This document shows positions 14,977 to 22,831 of a stretch of DNA of 64,000 bases, piece after piece (the stretch's first letter is position 1; each line of letters opens with the position of its first letter). Location of the stretch: positions 1 to 64,000 of the forward strand of contig NZ_JBMOXA010000007.1 in assembly GCF_049316285.1 (NCBI RefSeq), read 5' to 3'. Below the pieces are notes generated by a model that saw only the letters and a list, made by a program, of their open reading frames with translations, ran no database searches and was not told the DNA's origin. Origin of the DNA: Rhodoferax_B sp049316285. GTDB taxonomy: Bacteria > Pseudomonadota > Gammaproteobacteria > Burkholderiales > Burkholderiaceae_C. Position numbers and translations under genes: made by a program.

Positions 14977-17900
14977 AGGGTCGCACGCTCAGGGGGCAGG
15001 CCCTGTCCATCAAACTTTTCCCAGAGCTCCAGCAGGTCCAGCAGCGCTACCGTACCCACGCGCGATTCACTGCGCGCCTCGCTCACCTCTGCAATCAGTC
15101 GGTTCATCAACTGCGCCAAGCCACTGTCGCTGCCCGCCCCTCCGCTGCGCATCGCTTGGCCCAGCTGCGCCTGGTTCCAGTACCTGGCCGGGCCCGTGGC
15201 CTCCACCTCCCAGCCGTTCTCGCCTACCAGGCGCAAGCCACCGCTGTGGTCGCCACCACCGGCAAACGCCGGAATGCTGGTCAGCGTCTGCCCTGCCGCG
15301 CTCTCGGCCGCGTTCAGTTGCTTGCCCGAGATCTGCAGCAATGCATCCAGCTTGCCCGCCAGCAGCAGGCGCGCGCGCTGCTCTTCAGCGGCCGAGGCAT
15401 AGCTGCCGTTTTCCACTGCGCTGCGCGCCGCGGCGATGGCTTCGCGCAGGGTCGCATCGTCGGGCAGGTAGCCGCTCTTTTGTGCCGTGCTCAGCGCTTG
15501 GTCGATAAAGGCCTGGCCCGCACTGGCTTGCATGCCGGCGGTGCTGCTCACGCTGCCATACAGGTCGGCCACGCTGTCCTTGAGGACATCAAACACGGCC
15601 CCCACCGAGTCCATCAGTTCCTCGGCAGCAGCTTTGCCGCCGTTGGTGATCGAAGCAAACGCATCGGTAATGCCCATCAACGTGTTCCAGGTGTTGCGCC
15701 CAGCTTCGGTGTTCAGGTCTTGCGCCTCGATGTAGCTGCGCAGCTGTTGCCGCGCGGCATCGCTCTTCGCTGCCACGTCTGGCATGGCCAGGCCAAGGCT
15801 GTTCAGCGTGTTGGTCACTATGGCCGTGGTGTTGGCGGTGCGCTCGGCCTCGGTGTAGTAGTTCTGCTCGTAGCTGGCCAGCTTCGACTGCAAGGCGTCC
15901 AGCCCACCGGCGGTGGCCACCAACGCCTCGGCCGCCTCCATGCCCACCACCTTCAGGTTGGCAAACGGCAGCTTTTGCACCGACTGCATGAAACTGGTGT
16001 ACGCGCTGGCCCGATCCAGGGCCGCAGTGATCTCGGCCACCGACATGCTGGCCGTGTCCAGGCTGCGAATGAAGCCATTGATGTTGGGGTCGAGGTCGGT
16101 GTTTTGCAGCAGCTTCACCAGCGCTTTGCTGCTGGCCAGCGTCACGGCGGCGGTCAGCTCCGCTTCGCTGCGGCCCACGTTTTCCACGCCGCCCAGCTCG
16201 GCGCCACGGCTGTACACCGTGGCGCCGTTCAACTGGGCGTCCAGCACCAGCTGCGTTTGCGCCTTGCCCTTGGGGTCTGTGGCCACAAACGCGCCCCCGG
16301 TGTAAGCGCCGGCCTTGCCGCCCAGCGCTGCAGCGGCCGAGGCATAGCTGGCCCCCACCGACTCCACAATCTGCTGCGCCTGGCTGTCATTCGCCCCGCC
16401 ATAGCTGTAGCTGCCGGCGCTCGACCCCATCAGCCGGTTGTTCACGTTCAGCAGCGCGCCGCTGTTGTAGCCGCCCTCAGACTTGGGGCCACCGCCACTG
16501 GTAAATTTTTTGGCGAGCATGGCCACGGCAGCAACGCCCAAGGCAATGGGGCCCAAGGCGCCGGCCATCACCCCCAAGCCACTGCCAATGCCAGACAGCG
16601 TCCCCGTTCCCAACAGGCTGGCCCCAGCGTTCAAGGTCGACAAGATGCCCCCGCCCGCACCCCAGGCCCCCGTGAACCCTGCGGCAATCGACCCCGTGCC
16701 AGACAGCAGGCTGCCCACGTTCCCCAGGCTGCCAAGGCCCGAGGATCCGCTGCCGCCAGCCGCGGCCGAGGCCGCAGAGCCCGTCACGTTGGCCCCGATG
16801 TTCACCACAAAGGTCTGCTTGGCCAGTTGGTACAGCACGTCTAGCACCGACGACTGCAGCGTTTTGCCGATGCGTTTAAACGCGTCGTCGCCCCAGTCGG
16901 CCACATTCACAAACGTGTCGTGCGCCGTCTGGTCCACCGACTTCCAGAAGTTCTCAGACTCCTCGCGCTGCGCTTTGGTGTTGATCAGCGTCAGCAGCTC
17001 GCGGCGCGCATCAATCTCCTGCTGCACAGCCTGGTAGCCCTCGCTCCCCTCCCAAAAGCGCGACTGCTTTTCTTTGAGGCGGGCAATGGTCACTTCTTCA
17101 ATTGCCTGCGCCAGGCTGATGTTCTTTTGGGCGGCCAGCTTGGCGGCGGCCTCTTCATCCAGCAGGCTGTTGGCCCGGTCGCGCACGCTGGCCAGGGCTT
17201 TCTCGCTCGCGGCCTGCTGCGCGTTCATCCAGACGGCCACGCTGCTGGTTTCTTTGTCGAGCATGGCCTGGCGGGTCTTGGCCACGTCGCTGGCGGTCTT
17301 CAGTTCGTCCTTGGTGGCCTTCTCCACCATCTCGCTGGCGGCCTTGCGTTCATACAGCGCCGTCACTGTGGCGCGCTGCGCGGCCGTGAACTTGGCCCAT
17401 TCGTCGCTCTTGGTCAGCGCCAAGAACTCAATCTGTGCCTTGTTGTAGCCCAGCTGCGCGCCCTCGGCCTCAGCCGCAGCGCGTGGCAATTCCTTGCCCA
17501 GCTTGTCGATCAGCTTGTCGTAGTCGCTCAGCTCGGCAGCGCGCGACGGGGTCTTTTTCTTCTGGCCTTCGATGTAGTCATCAATGGCCTTTTGCTCAAG
17601 CTTGGCGCTCTGGGCTTTCAGAAAAGCATTCGCAGCCTCATTCGCCTGGTTCGCCTGCAGCTCGGCCTTGCGGGCCAGCAGCGACTCGCGCAACTGGTCT
17701 TGCACCGCAGCGCCGCGCTTGGGCGTCTTCTGGGTGGCCAGGTAGTTCAGCTGCTTGTCGATCGCCTCGATCTGCTGGGCCAGCGTGTCCTCGCGGCCAA
17801 GGTCCAGCATGGCATCCCAGGCGCGACTGGCCCAGTTGCGCACGCCCTGCCAGGCCTTCTCCAGCGTGCCCAGGTTCTTGGTCAGGTCGCCGCCCAGATG

Positions 17901-18626
17901 CTGGGCCAGGATGTCGCTGTTGGCCGCCATGGCCTTCTGCGTTTCGCCCGCCTTCTCCAGGCCCTCGATGTACTTGTACTGATCCAGCGTCAGGTAGTGG
18001 TATTGCTCATTGTGTTTGGCCGCCCACTTAGCCACGCCGTCACCCATGCTGGCAAAGTCAGCGGTTACCGTGTCGCGGCTCTTGCCGCTGAACTGCGTCA
18101 CCAGCTCCACACCCTTGGCCACGCTCTCCAGGCTCTCACCACCCACGCGGCCGGTGGCCACCAGGGCCTCCATGGTTTCGCGGGCATTGCCCACCAGGCC
18201 GTTGATGGATGCCGCCGCGTTGCGCGCTGATGCATTGATCTGCCCCGCCACCAGGCCTGCGGCATTGCCGGTGAGCGTGATGGCATTGGCCTGGCGCTCG
18301 GTCTCACGGCTCACCTGCAGCGCAATCACCCCATAGGCCACGCCTGCAGCAGCCGCCAACCCCAAGCTTGTGGCCAGAAAGGCGGTGGCACCACTCAGCC
18401 CGCTGGTGGCCTGCGCGGCGCTGGTCAACACGCCGGTCTGTTTTTCGAGCGTGCTGCCCAGGCCCTCGCTGGCGGCATCCACCCGTTTGGTGGCCCCCTC
18501 GATCTTGGTCGCGCCGGCGTCCACCGCTTGCGCGGCCTCGGCCATGCCAGGCTTGAGGTTGCCCAGCTCGGCCTTCATGCGCACCACGATCTGGTACAGG
18601 GTGGACGCACCCACGCCGCCGCTCAT
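14973..18626 (-). CDS. Tail tape measure protein
   Basis: The start is ATG 18626 (MSGGVGASTLYQIVVRMKAELGNLKP) with GGGAGGGG upstream. A longer frame to 18917 is discarded because its first 97 codons run over the tail-chaperone gene and the 28-bp element. The 1217 residues are mostly helical and Ala-rich. There is a hydrophobic glycine-rich centre at about residues 680-820 and an early segment LTGNAAGLVAGQINASARNAA typical of prophage tail length tape measure proteins. It sets tail length and helps DNA injection. Using the usual ~0.15 nm per residue, a tail of roughly 180 nm would be predicted. A long leader with hairpin and element precedes it. Confidence 0.9.
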   Translation of the reverse strand: MSGGVGASTLYQIVVRMKAELGNLKPGMAEAAQAVDAGATKIEGATKRVDAASEGLGSTLEKQTGVLTSAAQATSGLSGATAFLATSLGLAAAAGVAYGVIALQVSRETERQANAITLTGNAAGLVAGQINASARNAAASINGLVGNARETMEALVATGRVGGESLESVAKGVELVTQFSGKSRDTVTADFASMGDGVAKWAAKHNEQYHYLTLDQYKYIEGLEKAGETQKAMAANSDILAQHLGGDLTKNLGTLEKAWQGVRNWASRAWDAMLDLGREDTLAQQIEAIDKQLNYLATQKTPKRGAAVQDQLRESLLARKAELQANQANEAANAFLKAQSAKLEQKAIDDYIEGQKKKTPSRAAELSDYDKLIDKLGKELPRAAAEAEGAQLGYNKAQIEFLALTKSDEWAKFTAAQRATVTALYERKAASEMVEKATKDELKTASDVAKTRQAMLDKETSSVAVWMNAQQAASEKALASVRDRANSLLDEEAAAKLAAQKNISLAQAIEEVTIARLKEKQSRFWEGSEGYQAVQQEIDARRELLTLINTKAQREESENFWKSVDQTAHDTFVNVADWGDDAFKRIGKTLQSSVLDVLYQLAKQTFVVNIGANVTGSAASAAAGGSGSSGLGSLGNVGSLLSGTGSIAAGFTGAWGAGGGILSTLNAGASLLGTGTLSGIGSGLGVMAGALGPIALGVAAVAMLAKKFTSGGGPKSEGGYNSGALLNVNNRLMGSSAGSYSYGGANDSQAQQIVESVGASYASAAAALGGKAGAYTGGAFVATDPKGKAQTQLVLDAQLNGATVYSRGAELGGVENVGRSEAELTAAVTLASSKALVKLLQNTDLDPNINGFIRSLDTASMSVAEITAALDRASAYTSFMQSVQKLPFANLKVVGMEAAEALVATAGGLDALQSKLASYEQNYYTEAERTANTTAIVTNTLNSLGLAMPDVAAKSDAARQQLRSYIEAQDLNTEAGRNTWNTLMGITDAFASITNGGKAAAEELMDSVGAVFDVLKDSVADLYGSVSSTAGMQASAGQAFIDQALSTAQKSGYLPDDATLREAIAAARSAVENGSYASAAEEQRARLLLAGKLDALLQISGKQLNAAESAAGQTLTSIPAFAGGGDHSGGLRLVGENGWEVEATGPARYWNQAQLGQAMRSGGAGSDSGLAQLMNRLIAEVSEARSESRVGTVALLDLLELWEKFDGQGLPPERATL

Positions 18627-18677
18627 GCGTCCCCTCCCGAGTTCAGATTTGTGATGTGCGCGCGCGTCATGATGTGG

Positions 18678-18700
18678 CCCTGCCGCACCGTGCGGCAGGG
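18678..18700 (-). promoter_or_regulatory. Ten-bp stem, 3-nt loop hairpin in tape-measure leader
   Basis: CCCTGCCGCA and TGCGGCAGGG are exact inverted repeats around CCG. The hairpin lies between the 28-bp element (18720) and the tape-measure start (18626). No T-run follows, so it is not a classical terminator. Confidence 0.6.
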
Positions 18701-18719
18701 TGATCATTCGCGGTTTGCG

Positions 18720-18747
18720 CGGCCATTTAAAGGCCGTGCCAAGGCCG
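18720..18747 (-). repeat. 28-bp element copy 1 (upstream of tape measure)
   Basis: CGGCCATTTAAAG, 9 variable bases, then AGGCCG (plus-strand reading). It lies directly after the stop of the tail-chaperone extension and ~95 bp before the tape-measure start. The right arm differs by one base (A for T) from the other copies. It is a likely late promoter or operator acting on the minus strand. Confidence 0.7.
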
Positions 18748-19179
18748 TTAGAAGGTGAAACCGCGCGGTGGGGGTTCGGGTTTGAAGGCCTTGGCCGAGG
18801 CCGAGCGCAGTGCCTGCTCCATGCCCTGCAGGTCCGTAAACATGGCGGCCAGTTTGGCCTTGGGCAGCCGCAGCATGCGCGCCGCAGCTTCCACACCGGC
18901 GTAGTCCAGCCGGTCAAACCGCCGGTCGCCGGTGTAGCGGTTCTCCGTGGTCACCCATTGCGAGGCCACGGACACAAAAAATTCAAGGCTGTCCCAGTTC
19001 TCCGGCCACACCTGGTAGGCGCTGGTGTCGGCGGGCGGGGCCAATTGGCGCTTCAGTTGTTCGAGCTGCTCGGGCGTGGCGCCCATGGCCCGGGCACCGT
19101 CCAGCACGTTCTGGTCCACCGGCGACTCGGGCCGGTCGGGCTCATCCAGCCCGGCCCAGCGCAGTGCCGCCCCTACGAG
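18748..19179 (-). CDS. DUF1799-type tail assembly chaperone extension (-1 frame)
   Basis: This is the downstream half of the tail-chaperone pair, read in the -1 frame from the slippery site. The sequence KKLVGAALRWAGLDEPDRPE... contains YQVWPENWDSLEFFVSVASQW and LDYAGVEAAARML, the signature of DUF1799 phage proteins. The only ATG in frame (19212) lies upstream of the slip site within the first gene and has no good ribosome binding site, so translation probably occurs only as a fusion to the upstream protein. It corresponds to the T part of the lambda gpG-gpGT pair. Confidence 0.8.
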   Translation of the reverse strand, partial: LVGAALRWAGLDEPDRPESPVDQNVLDGARAMGATPEQLEQLKRQLAPPADTSAYQVWPENWDSLEFFVSVASQWVTTENRYTGDRRFDRLDYAGVEAAARMLRLPKAKLAAMFTDLQGMEQALRSASAKAFKPEPPPRGFTF

Positions 19180-19499
19180 TTTTTTGCGCGTGCGCCGTTC
19201 ACACCTTCCCAAAAGGCCACGGCAATGCCGCGCGCCGACGGCGCAATGCTCAACACGCTGTCCAGGTTCTCTGGGGTGAACGGCAGGTTTTCCCGGGTGT
19301 CGCCGTCGACCAGCTCCCAGCCAGCTAGGCGATCACGCGCCAACTCTTCATCGGAGATTTTGCGCAAGGCCTTGAGTTCTTCAGCGGTGGCCCGTTTGAA
19401 GATGCCGGTGAAGGTGTTCACGACTTCGTTGCCTTGGTCGTCAAGCACCGTCACGGTCACTGTGTTGGGGAATTTGGGGCTCAGGGTACGGTGAAACAT
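19173..19499 (-). CDS. Tail assembly chaperone, upstream frame (gpG-like)
   Basis: The protein has 108 residues, MFHRTLSPKFPNTVTVTVLDDQGNEVVNTFTGIFKRATAEELKALRK..., with the beta-strand then helix pattern of siphoviral G-type chaperones. Its last codons GCA AAA AAC TCG TAG contain the heptamer A AAA AAC in the correct phase for -1 slippage, and the -1 frame opens into the DUF1799 sequence. It lies between the tail tube gene and the tape measure gene, as gpG does. Confidence 0.85.
   Translation of the reverse strand: MFHRTLSPKFPNTVTVTVLDDQGNEVVNTFTGIFKRATAEELKALRKISDEELARDRLAGWELVDGDTRENLPFTPENLDSVLSIAPSARGIAVAFWEGVNGARAKNS
19179..19185 (-). promoter_or_regulatory. Programmed -1 ribosomal frameshift heptamer A AAA AAC
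   Basis: Read on the minus strand the zero frame is GCA AAA AAC TCG TAG. The heptamer A AAA AAC fits X XXY YYZ, and slippage gives AAA AAA CTC GTA GGG, continuing in the open DUF1799 frame. The zero-frame stop is two codons downstream. Confidence 0.8.
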
Positions 19500-19524
19500 G
19501 GTTTTGGCTTTGAAGTGGAAAGAC

Positions 19525-20460
19525 TTACTTGACGGTCAGCACGAACTCGTCGTTACCGGTGTTCGGGATCATGCTGAAGGAGACGTTGGTCATCGACACG
19601 CTGTTGTCTTCACTGAACGTCGGCGCAGCGGTCACCTGTACATAAGGCACATCAGCCTGAATGATGTTGCCGGCGGTGGTGCCGTGCACGATGGACAACG
19701 GGCCCTTGGTGCCCAGGCGTGTGATCTCGCCCCAGTTCACCACTGCTGCGCTCGCCGTTTCCACCACCATCGAGCCCGCAGGGGAACGGTCAGCGCTGGT
19801 GGGGCCGGCGGCGCCCACCAGGTCGCGGTAGGCCAGAGCGTTGGCCATGTCCATGGTGAGGGACTGCATCACCATGGGTTGGCCGAACGCGCTGAAGCTT
19901 GGCGTGTTGACTTTGCCCACGGTGAGCGGTTGCTGGTAGCCGCTGAAATCCGCCGTGGTCGGCAGTACCACATCCGTGGCGGGCGAATACTCGCCCAGAA
20001 ACTTGTACTTCATCACGGGGATTTGCTTCGAGTTCAGCTCGAAGCTCACCGTGCCTTTGGAGCCCGTCAACTTGAACAGCAGGCCATCAAGGTAGCCATA
20101 GCACGTCACCGTCGGCTCCCCGCTGCTCACGGGCTGATAAACCGCACTGGTGCTGGCAGACAAGGTTTCGCTGAAGCCGCAGGCCTTCAAGGCTGGGGCC
20201 CACTTGGGTGCGGTACCGGCGGCGCCGGCACCCGCCAGTTCAATCTCAAACTCCAGCACGCGGTGCACGCCCACGGCCAGCGAGCCAAAGTTGCCCTTGT
20301 AGCCACGAATGTTGTTGCGCTGCACGAACTCGGCGGTGATCGGGTTCAGGGTGACATTGCGCACCAGGATGGAGTTTGCTGCCGCGGTGGGCGCTGCATC
20401 GGTGCCGCTGGTGGTTTCCACCTTTAGCGTCAACAGCATGTTCTTGACTGACTTGGCCAT
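19525..20460 (-). CDS. Major tail tube protein
   Basis: The protein has 311 residues, MAKSVKNMLLTLKVETTSGTDAAPTAAANSILVRNVTLNPITAEFVQR..., with alternating beta strands and a late Ig-like region, as in siphoviral tail tube proteins. It has a good ribosome binding site (AGGAGC) and sits between the tail terminator genes and the tail chaperone pair. No sheath gene accompanies it, which supports a non-contractile tail. Confidence 0.8.
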   Translation of the reverse strand: MAKSVKNMLLTLKVETTSGTDAAPTAAANSILVRNVTLNPITAEFVQRNNIRGYKGNFGSLAVGVHRVLEFEIELAGAGAAGTAPKWAPALKACGFSETLSASTSAVYQPVSSGEPTVTCYGYLDGLLFKLTGSKGTVSFELNSKQIPVMKYKFLGEYSPATDVVLPTTADFSGYQQPLTVGKVNTPSFSAFGQPMVMQSLTMDMANALAYRDLVGAAGPTSADRSPAGSMVVETASAAVVNWGEITRLGTKGPLSIVHGTTAGNIIQADVPYVQVTAAPTFSEDNSVSMTNVSFSMIPNTGNDEFVLTVK

Positions 20461-20492
20461 GGTTTGCTCCTAAAAATGTGGTGGTGCGGCGC

Positions 20493-20693
20493 TCAAGCGT
20501 CCACTGGGGCGGCGTCTTCTGCAGGCGGCTGCGCCTTGGTGCGCACACCGGTGTACGGGTCGCGCACGTAGTCGCCGCCAATGCCGGTGAACTCGTCCGC
20601 CGGCCAGCCACCAGGTGGCACAGGCAGCGGCTGGCGGGTTTCGGCGGCGGTGTTGGCCGCTTCAGCGGTGGGCGTTTTGGTCTTGGTGTTCAT
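20493..20693 (-). CDS. Small proline-rich phage protein (66 aa)
   Basis: From ATG 20693 (MNTKTKTPTAEAANTAAETRQPLPVPPGGWPADEFTGIGGDYVRDPYTG...) the product is hydrophilic and Pro/Ala-rich; an upstream ATG at 20711 adds six residues. Similar short proteins with GGxYVRDPxTG sit just upstream of tail tube genes in Mu-like and lambda-like phages. The role is unknown. Confidence 0.55.
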   Translation of the reverse strand: MNTKTKTPTAEAANTAAETRQPLPVPPGGWPADEFTGIGGDYVRDPYTGVRTKAQPPAEDAAPVDA

Positions 20694-20717
20694 GGGTGCG
20701 GTTGTCCTCAAAGGGTT

Positions 20718-21146
20718 TCAATACTTCACGTCCAGGCCCAGGGTGAGCCAGCCGTAAGGGTGTTCAAGCTGCTTGCTCTGCTGCCAGTTCCCCGGCGTAA
20801 CCGAGTCCACACCAGGCAGCTGCGCGTGTTCGTGCACCCAGTCCAGCAACTCGCCCAGTAGCGCAAGCTCGGCCTGCTCAATGGCTTCGGGCTCGGTGTC
20901 GTCCGCAACCTTCAGAAAGCCCACCAGGTTGAGCTGCAGCGTGCCCAGGTCGCCCTCGCGGCCACGGTAGTTGGCAAAGTTGCCGCCGCCGCTCACCACC
21001 AGGCACACCACACCGGCCTGCAGGCGTTCCAGCGGCGCATTGCCCGGGTCTGCCAGCAGGCTGCGCTGCACGTGGCGCGTCGTCAGGGCGGCCATCAGGC
21101 TGGCCTCGATCACGTCCACCGCCGGGTTGGGTTTGCGTACGCTCAT
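20718..21146 (-). CDS. Tail terminator / tail completion protein
   Basis: The protein has 142 residues. VDVIEASLMAALTTRHVQRSLLAD... then beta strands (GDLGTLQLNLVGFLKVADDTEPEAIEQAELALLGELLDWVHE) and a final YGWLTLGLDVKY fit the tail terminator (gpU-like/Gp37) family that caps the tail tube. Placed between the gp10-like gene and the tail tube gene, overlapping the former by 4 nt. Confidence 0.65.
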   Translation of the reverse strand: MSVRKPNPAVDVIEASLMAALTTRHVQRSLLADPGNAPLERLQAGVVCLVVSGGGNFANYRGREGDLGTLQLNLVGFLKVADDTEPEAIEQAELALLGELLDWVHEHAQLPGVDSVTPGNWQQSKQLEHPYGWLTLGLDVKY

Positions 21147-21694
21147 GCCGTACCACCCTGCGCTGCACTGGCGCGCATGGCCGCTTCCACGGCCGTGATC
21201 AAGCGCACACGCATGGTGGGCTCCAGCTGCTGAAACGCCGGTTTCACAAAGGGCCGCGCCTTGGTGCCCTTATGGCGCACGCTCCAGGCCAGGCCTTCGT
21301 AGCGGTCGCGCAGCTCCAGCTCCATGGCGGTGAACTTCAGCGAACCTTTGCGCGGCTTGCGCGCGCTGCCAAAGGCCTTGCCCTGCAGCCATTGCACGAT
21401 GGAACGGCTGGCGGGGTCAAAAAAGCGCGGCAGGCCTTTCCCGCCGGGGCGCACGCCCTCTTCCACCGCGCTGGCATAGGCCGCACCTGGTGACACCTCG
21501 CGCACCAGTGGCTCGGGGCTGCTCATGTGCACGCTTTGCGTCAAAGCTGTGCGCCACTTGGGCGCCGTCATCTTCAGGCGGCGCTCAATCAGGCGGCCCA
21601 TGGCATCCAGTTCGCCGCTCAGCGCGCTCTCCACCTCGGTGGGCAGTTGCCGCAAAGAACCAACCACGGCCAGGGTGTGGGTGTTGGTACTCAT
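21143..21694 (-). CDS. HK97 gp10-like head-tail/neck protein
   Basis: The protein has 183 residues with an N-terminal helix (LPTEVESALSGELDAMGRLIERRLKMTAPKWRTALTQSV), the P-G-AY-ASAVEEGVRPGG loop and a C-terminal ARPFVKPAFQQLEPTMRVRLITAVEAAM helix. This is the standard pattern of HK97 gp10-like proteins, in which R-PF--PA precedes the last helix. It joins the connector to the tail. It shares a start/stop overlap with each neighbour. Confidence 0.8.
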   Translation of the reverse strand: MSTNTHTLAVVGSLRQLPTEVESALSGELDAMGRLIERRLKMTAPKWRTALTQSVHMSSPEPLVREVSPGAAYASAVEEGVRPGGKGLPRFFDPASRSIVQWLQGKAFGSARKPRKGSLKFTAMELELRDRYEGLAWSVRHKGTKARPFVKPAFQQLEPTMRVRLITAVEAAMRASAAQGGTA

Positions 21695-22323
21695 CAGGCA
21701 GCGGCCTCAAAGATCTCCAGCAGCTGGGCGTGCAGCGCCGCGGCCGTGCTGTTGCGCGGCTGGCCGCTGTAGCCGTCACGCATGGCCACGGGCTTGGTCA
21801 CGTTGCGAATGGCCAGCTCGCGCAAGGCCTCCACCTGGGCGCGCAGCAGCAGCAGGCCACGGTCGGCCAGGTTGACCGTGCTCTCGGTTGGCTCATCGCC
21901 CAGCGTGTGGGTGGCGAAGTAGTAGAAGCGAAAGCTGCTCCCGCGCGCGGCAATGTGCAGCGCGTTGGGCGCCGGCGCAAAGTCCAGCCAATACCCTGCG
22001 CCGTCGTTCGAGGCGCTCATGCGCGGCGTGGCGCCGGGGTAGCCCGCATCCCAGGGCTGCAACGCGCATCCGCGCTGCTCCCACAGGTGCGTCTTGTAGG
22101 CCGAGAAGTCTGCACAGTCCGCCAGGCTGTAGCGCGGCACCTCGGCCTGCAACAGCACCTGGCCCAGCTTGGTGCGCGGGCGCTTCAGCGCCATCGCGGG
22201 CAGCGCCTGCAGCACAAAGCGCCGCATGTCGGCCAGCGCGTCCGCACCAAAGGCTGTGGCGCTGTCATGCAGGCTGTGCTGCAGGTCCAGCGCCAGGTCG
22301 GGCAAAGACATCGTACCGGCCAT
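21694..22323 (-). CDS. Putative head-tail connector protein (209 aa)
   Basis: MAGTMSLPDLALDLQHSLHDSATAFGADALADMRRFVLQALPAMALKRPRTKLGQVLLQAE... is helical at the N-terminus and beta-rich in the middle (WLDFAPAPNALHIAARGSSFRFYYFATHTL). The position between the capsid-proximal gene and the gp10-like gene suggests a gp6-like connector or head completion protein. No diagnostic motif was recognised. Confidence 0.5.
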   Translation of the reverse strand: MAGTMSLPDLALDLQHSLHDSATAFGADALADMRRFVLQALPAMALKRPRTKLGQVLLQAEVPRYSLADCADFSAYKTHLWEQRGCALQPWDAGYPGATPRMSASNDGAGYWLDFAPAPNALHIAARGSSFRFYYFATHTLGDEPTESTVNLADRGLLLLRAQVEALRELAIRNVTKPVAMRDGYSGQPRNSTAAALHAQLLEIFEAAA

Positions 22324-22335
22324 CTGCTGCGCGCC

Positions 22336-22755
22336 TTAGGTCTGCTCGCCGTTGCCGGTACCGGCGGGCGGAGTGCTACCGCCGCCATCGCCACCCAGGC
22401 TGCCGTCGGCCAGCGTCAGGCGCCGCTCCTGAACGGCGGCCAGCACGGTGCTGCGAGGCTGCTTGCGCTCGAGCTCGAAGCTCTCCAGCAGGGCCAAGTC
22501 TTCGGCGCTGTACTCGGGCACGGCGGCGATCAGCTGCGCGGCATTGGCGCCCTGGTAGAAGGCCAGGATCTCGTCGGCACGAATCGGCGTGCGATCGCCT
22601 TGGTTGCCGCTGTTGCCGGCCTCATCGCCGCCAGGGAGAAACTCGCCGGGCACTGCATCCCGGTCAAACTCGCGGCCTTCGCCGGGCTGCAGCAATTTGC
22701 CGCCAATGAACTTGGCGGCGTCGGTGTCGTTCGACACATAAACTTTTTGATCCAC
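22336..22755 (-). CDS. Head-associated protein, GTG start (139 aa)
   Basis: GTG at 22755 has GGAG seven bases upstream and opens MDQKVYVSNDTDAAKFIGGKLLQPGEGREFD. A longer frame from 22797 lacks a ribosome binding site. The first ~40 residues form a small beta module with a PGE turn, like phage proteins placed after the capsid gene, and a glycine-rich tail follows. It is probably a head completion or stabilisation protein. Confidence 0.6.
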   Translation of the reverse strand: MDQKVYVSNDTDAAKFIGGKLLQPGEGREFDRDAVPGEFLPGGDEAGNSGNQGDRTPIRADEILAFYQGANAAQLIAAVPEYSAEDLALLESFELERKQPRSTVLAAVQERRLTLADGSLGGDGGGSTPPAGTGNGEQT

Positions 22756-22831
22756 GGGGTTCTCCGTTGGCCCAACGGGCCGTGCGCTTGCAATCAAGCG
22801 ACGGCCCGCCAGGTGGGGCTATGGGCAGGGC

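Noticed and set aside
13555..15402. 615-aa plus-strand open frame
   Set aside because: Antisense to the tail tip and tape-measure genes; no motif and no ribosome binding site.
15156..18230. Long plus-strand frames (562 and 436 aa)
   Set aside because: Antisense to the tape measure gene, whose minus-strand frame has clear helical coding character.
18627..18917. Upstream extension of the tape measure frame (97 codons)
   Set aside because: It crosses the 28-bp element, the hairpin and the tail-chaperone gene; ATG 18626 has a strong ribosome binding site.
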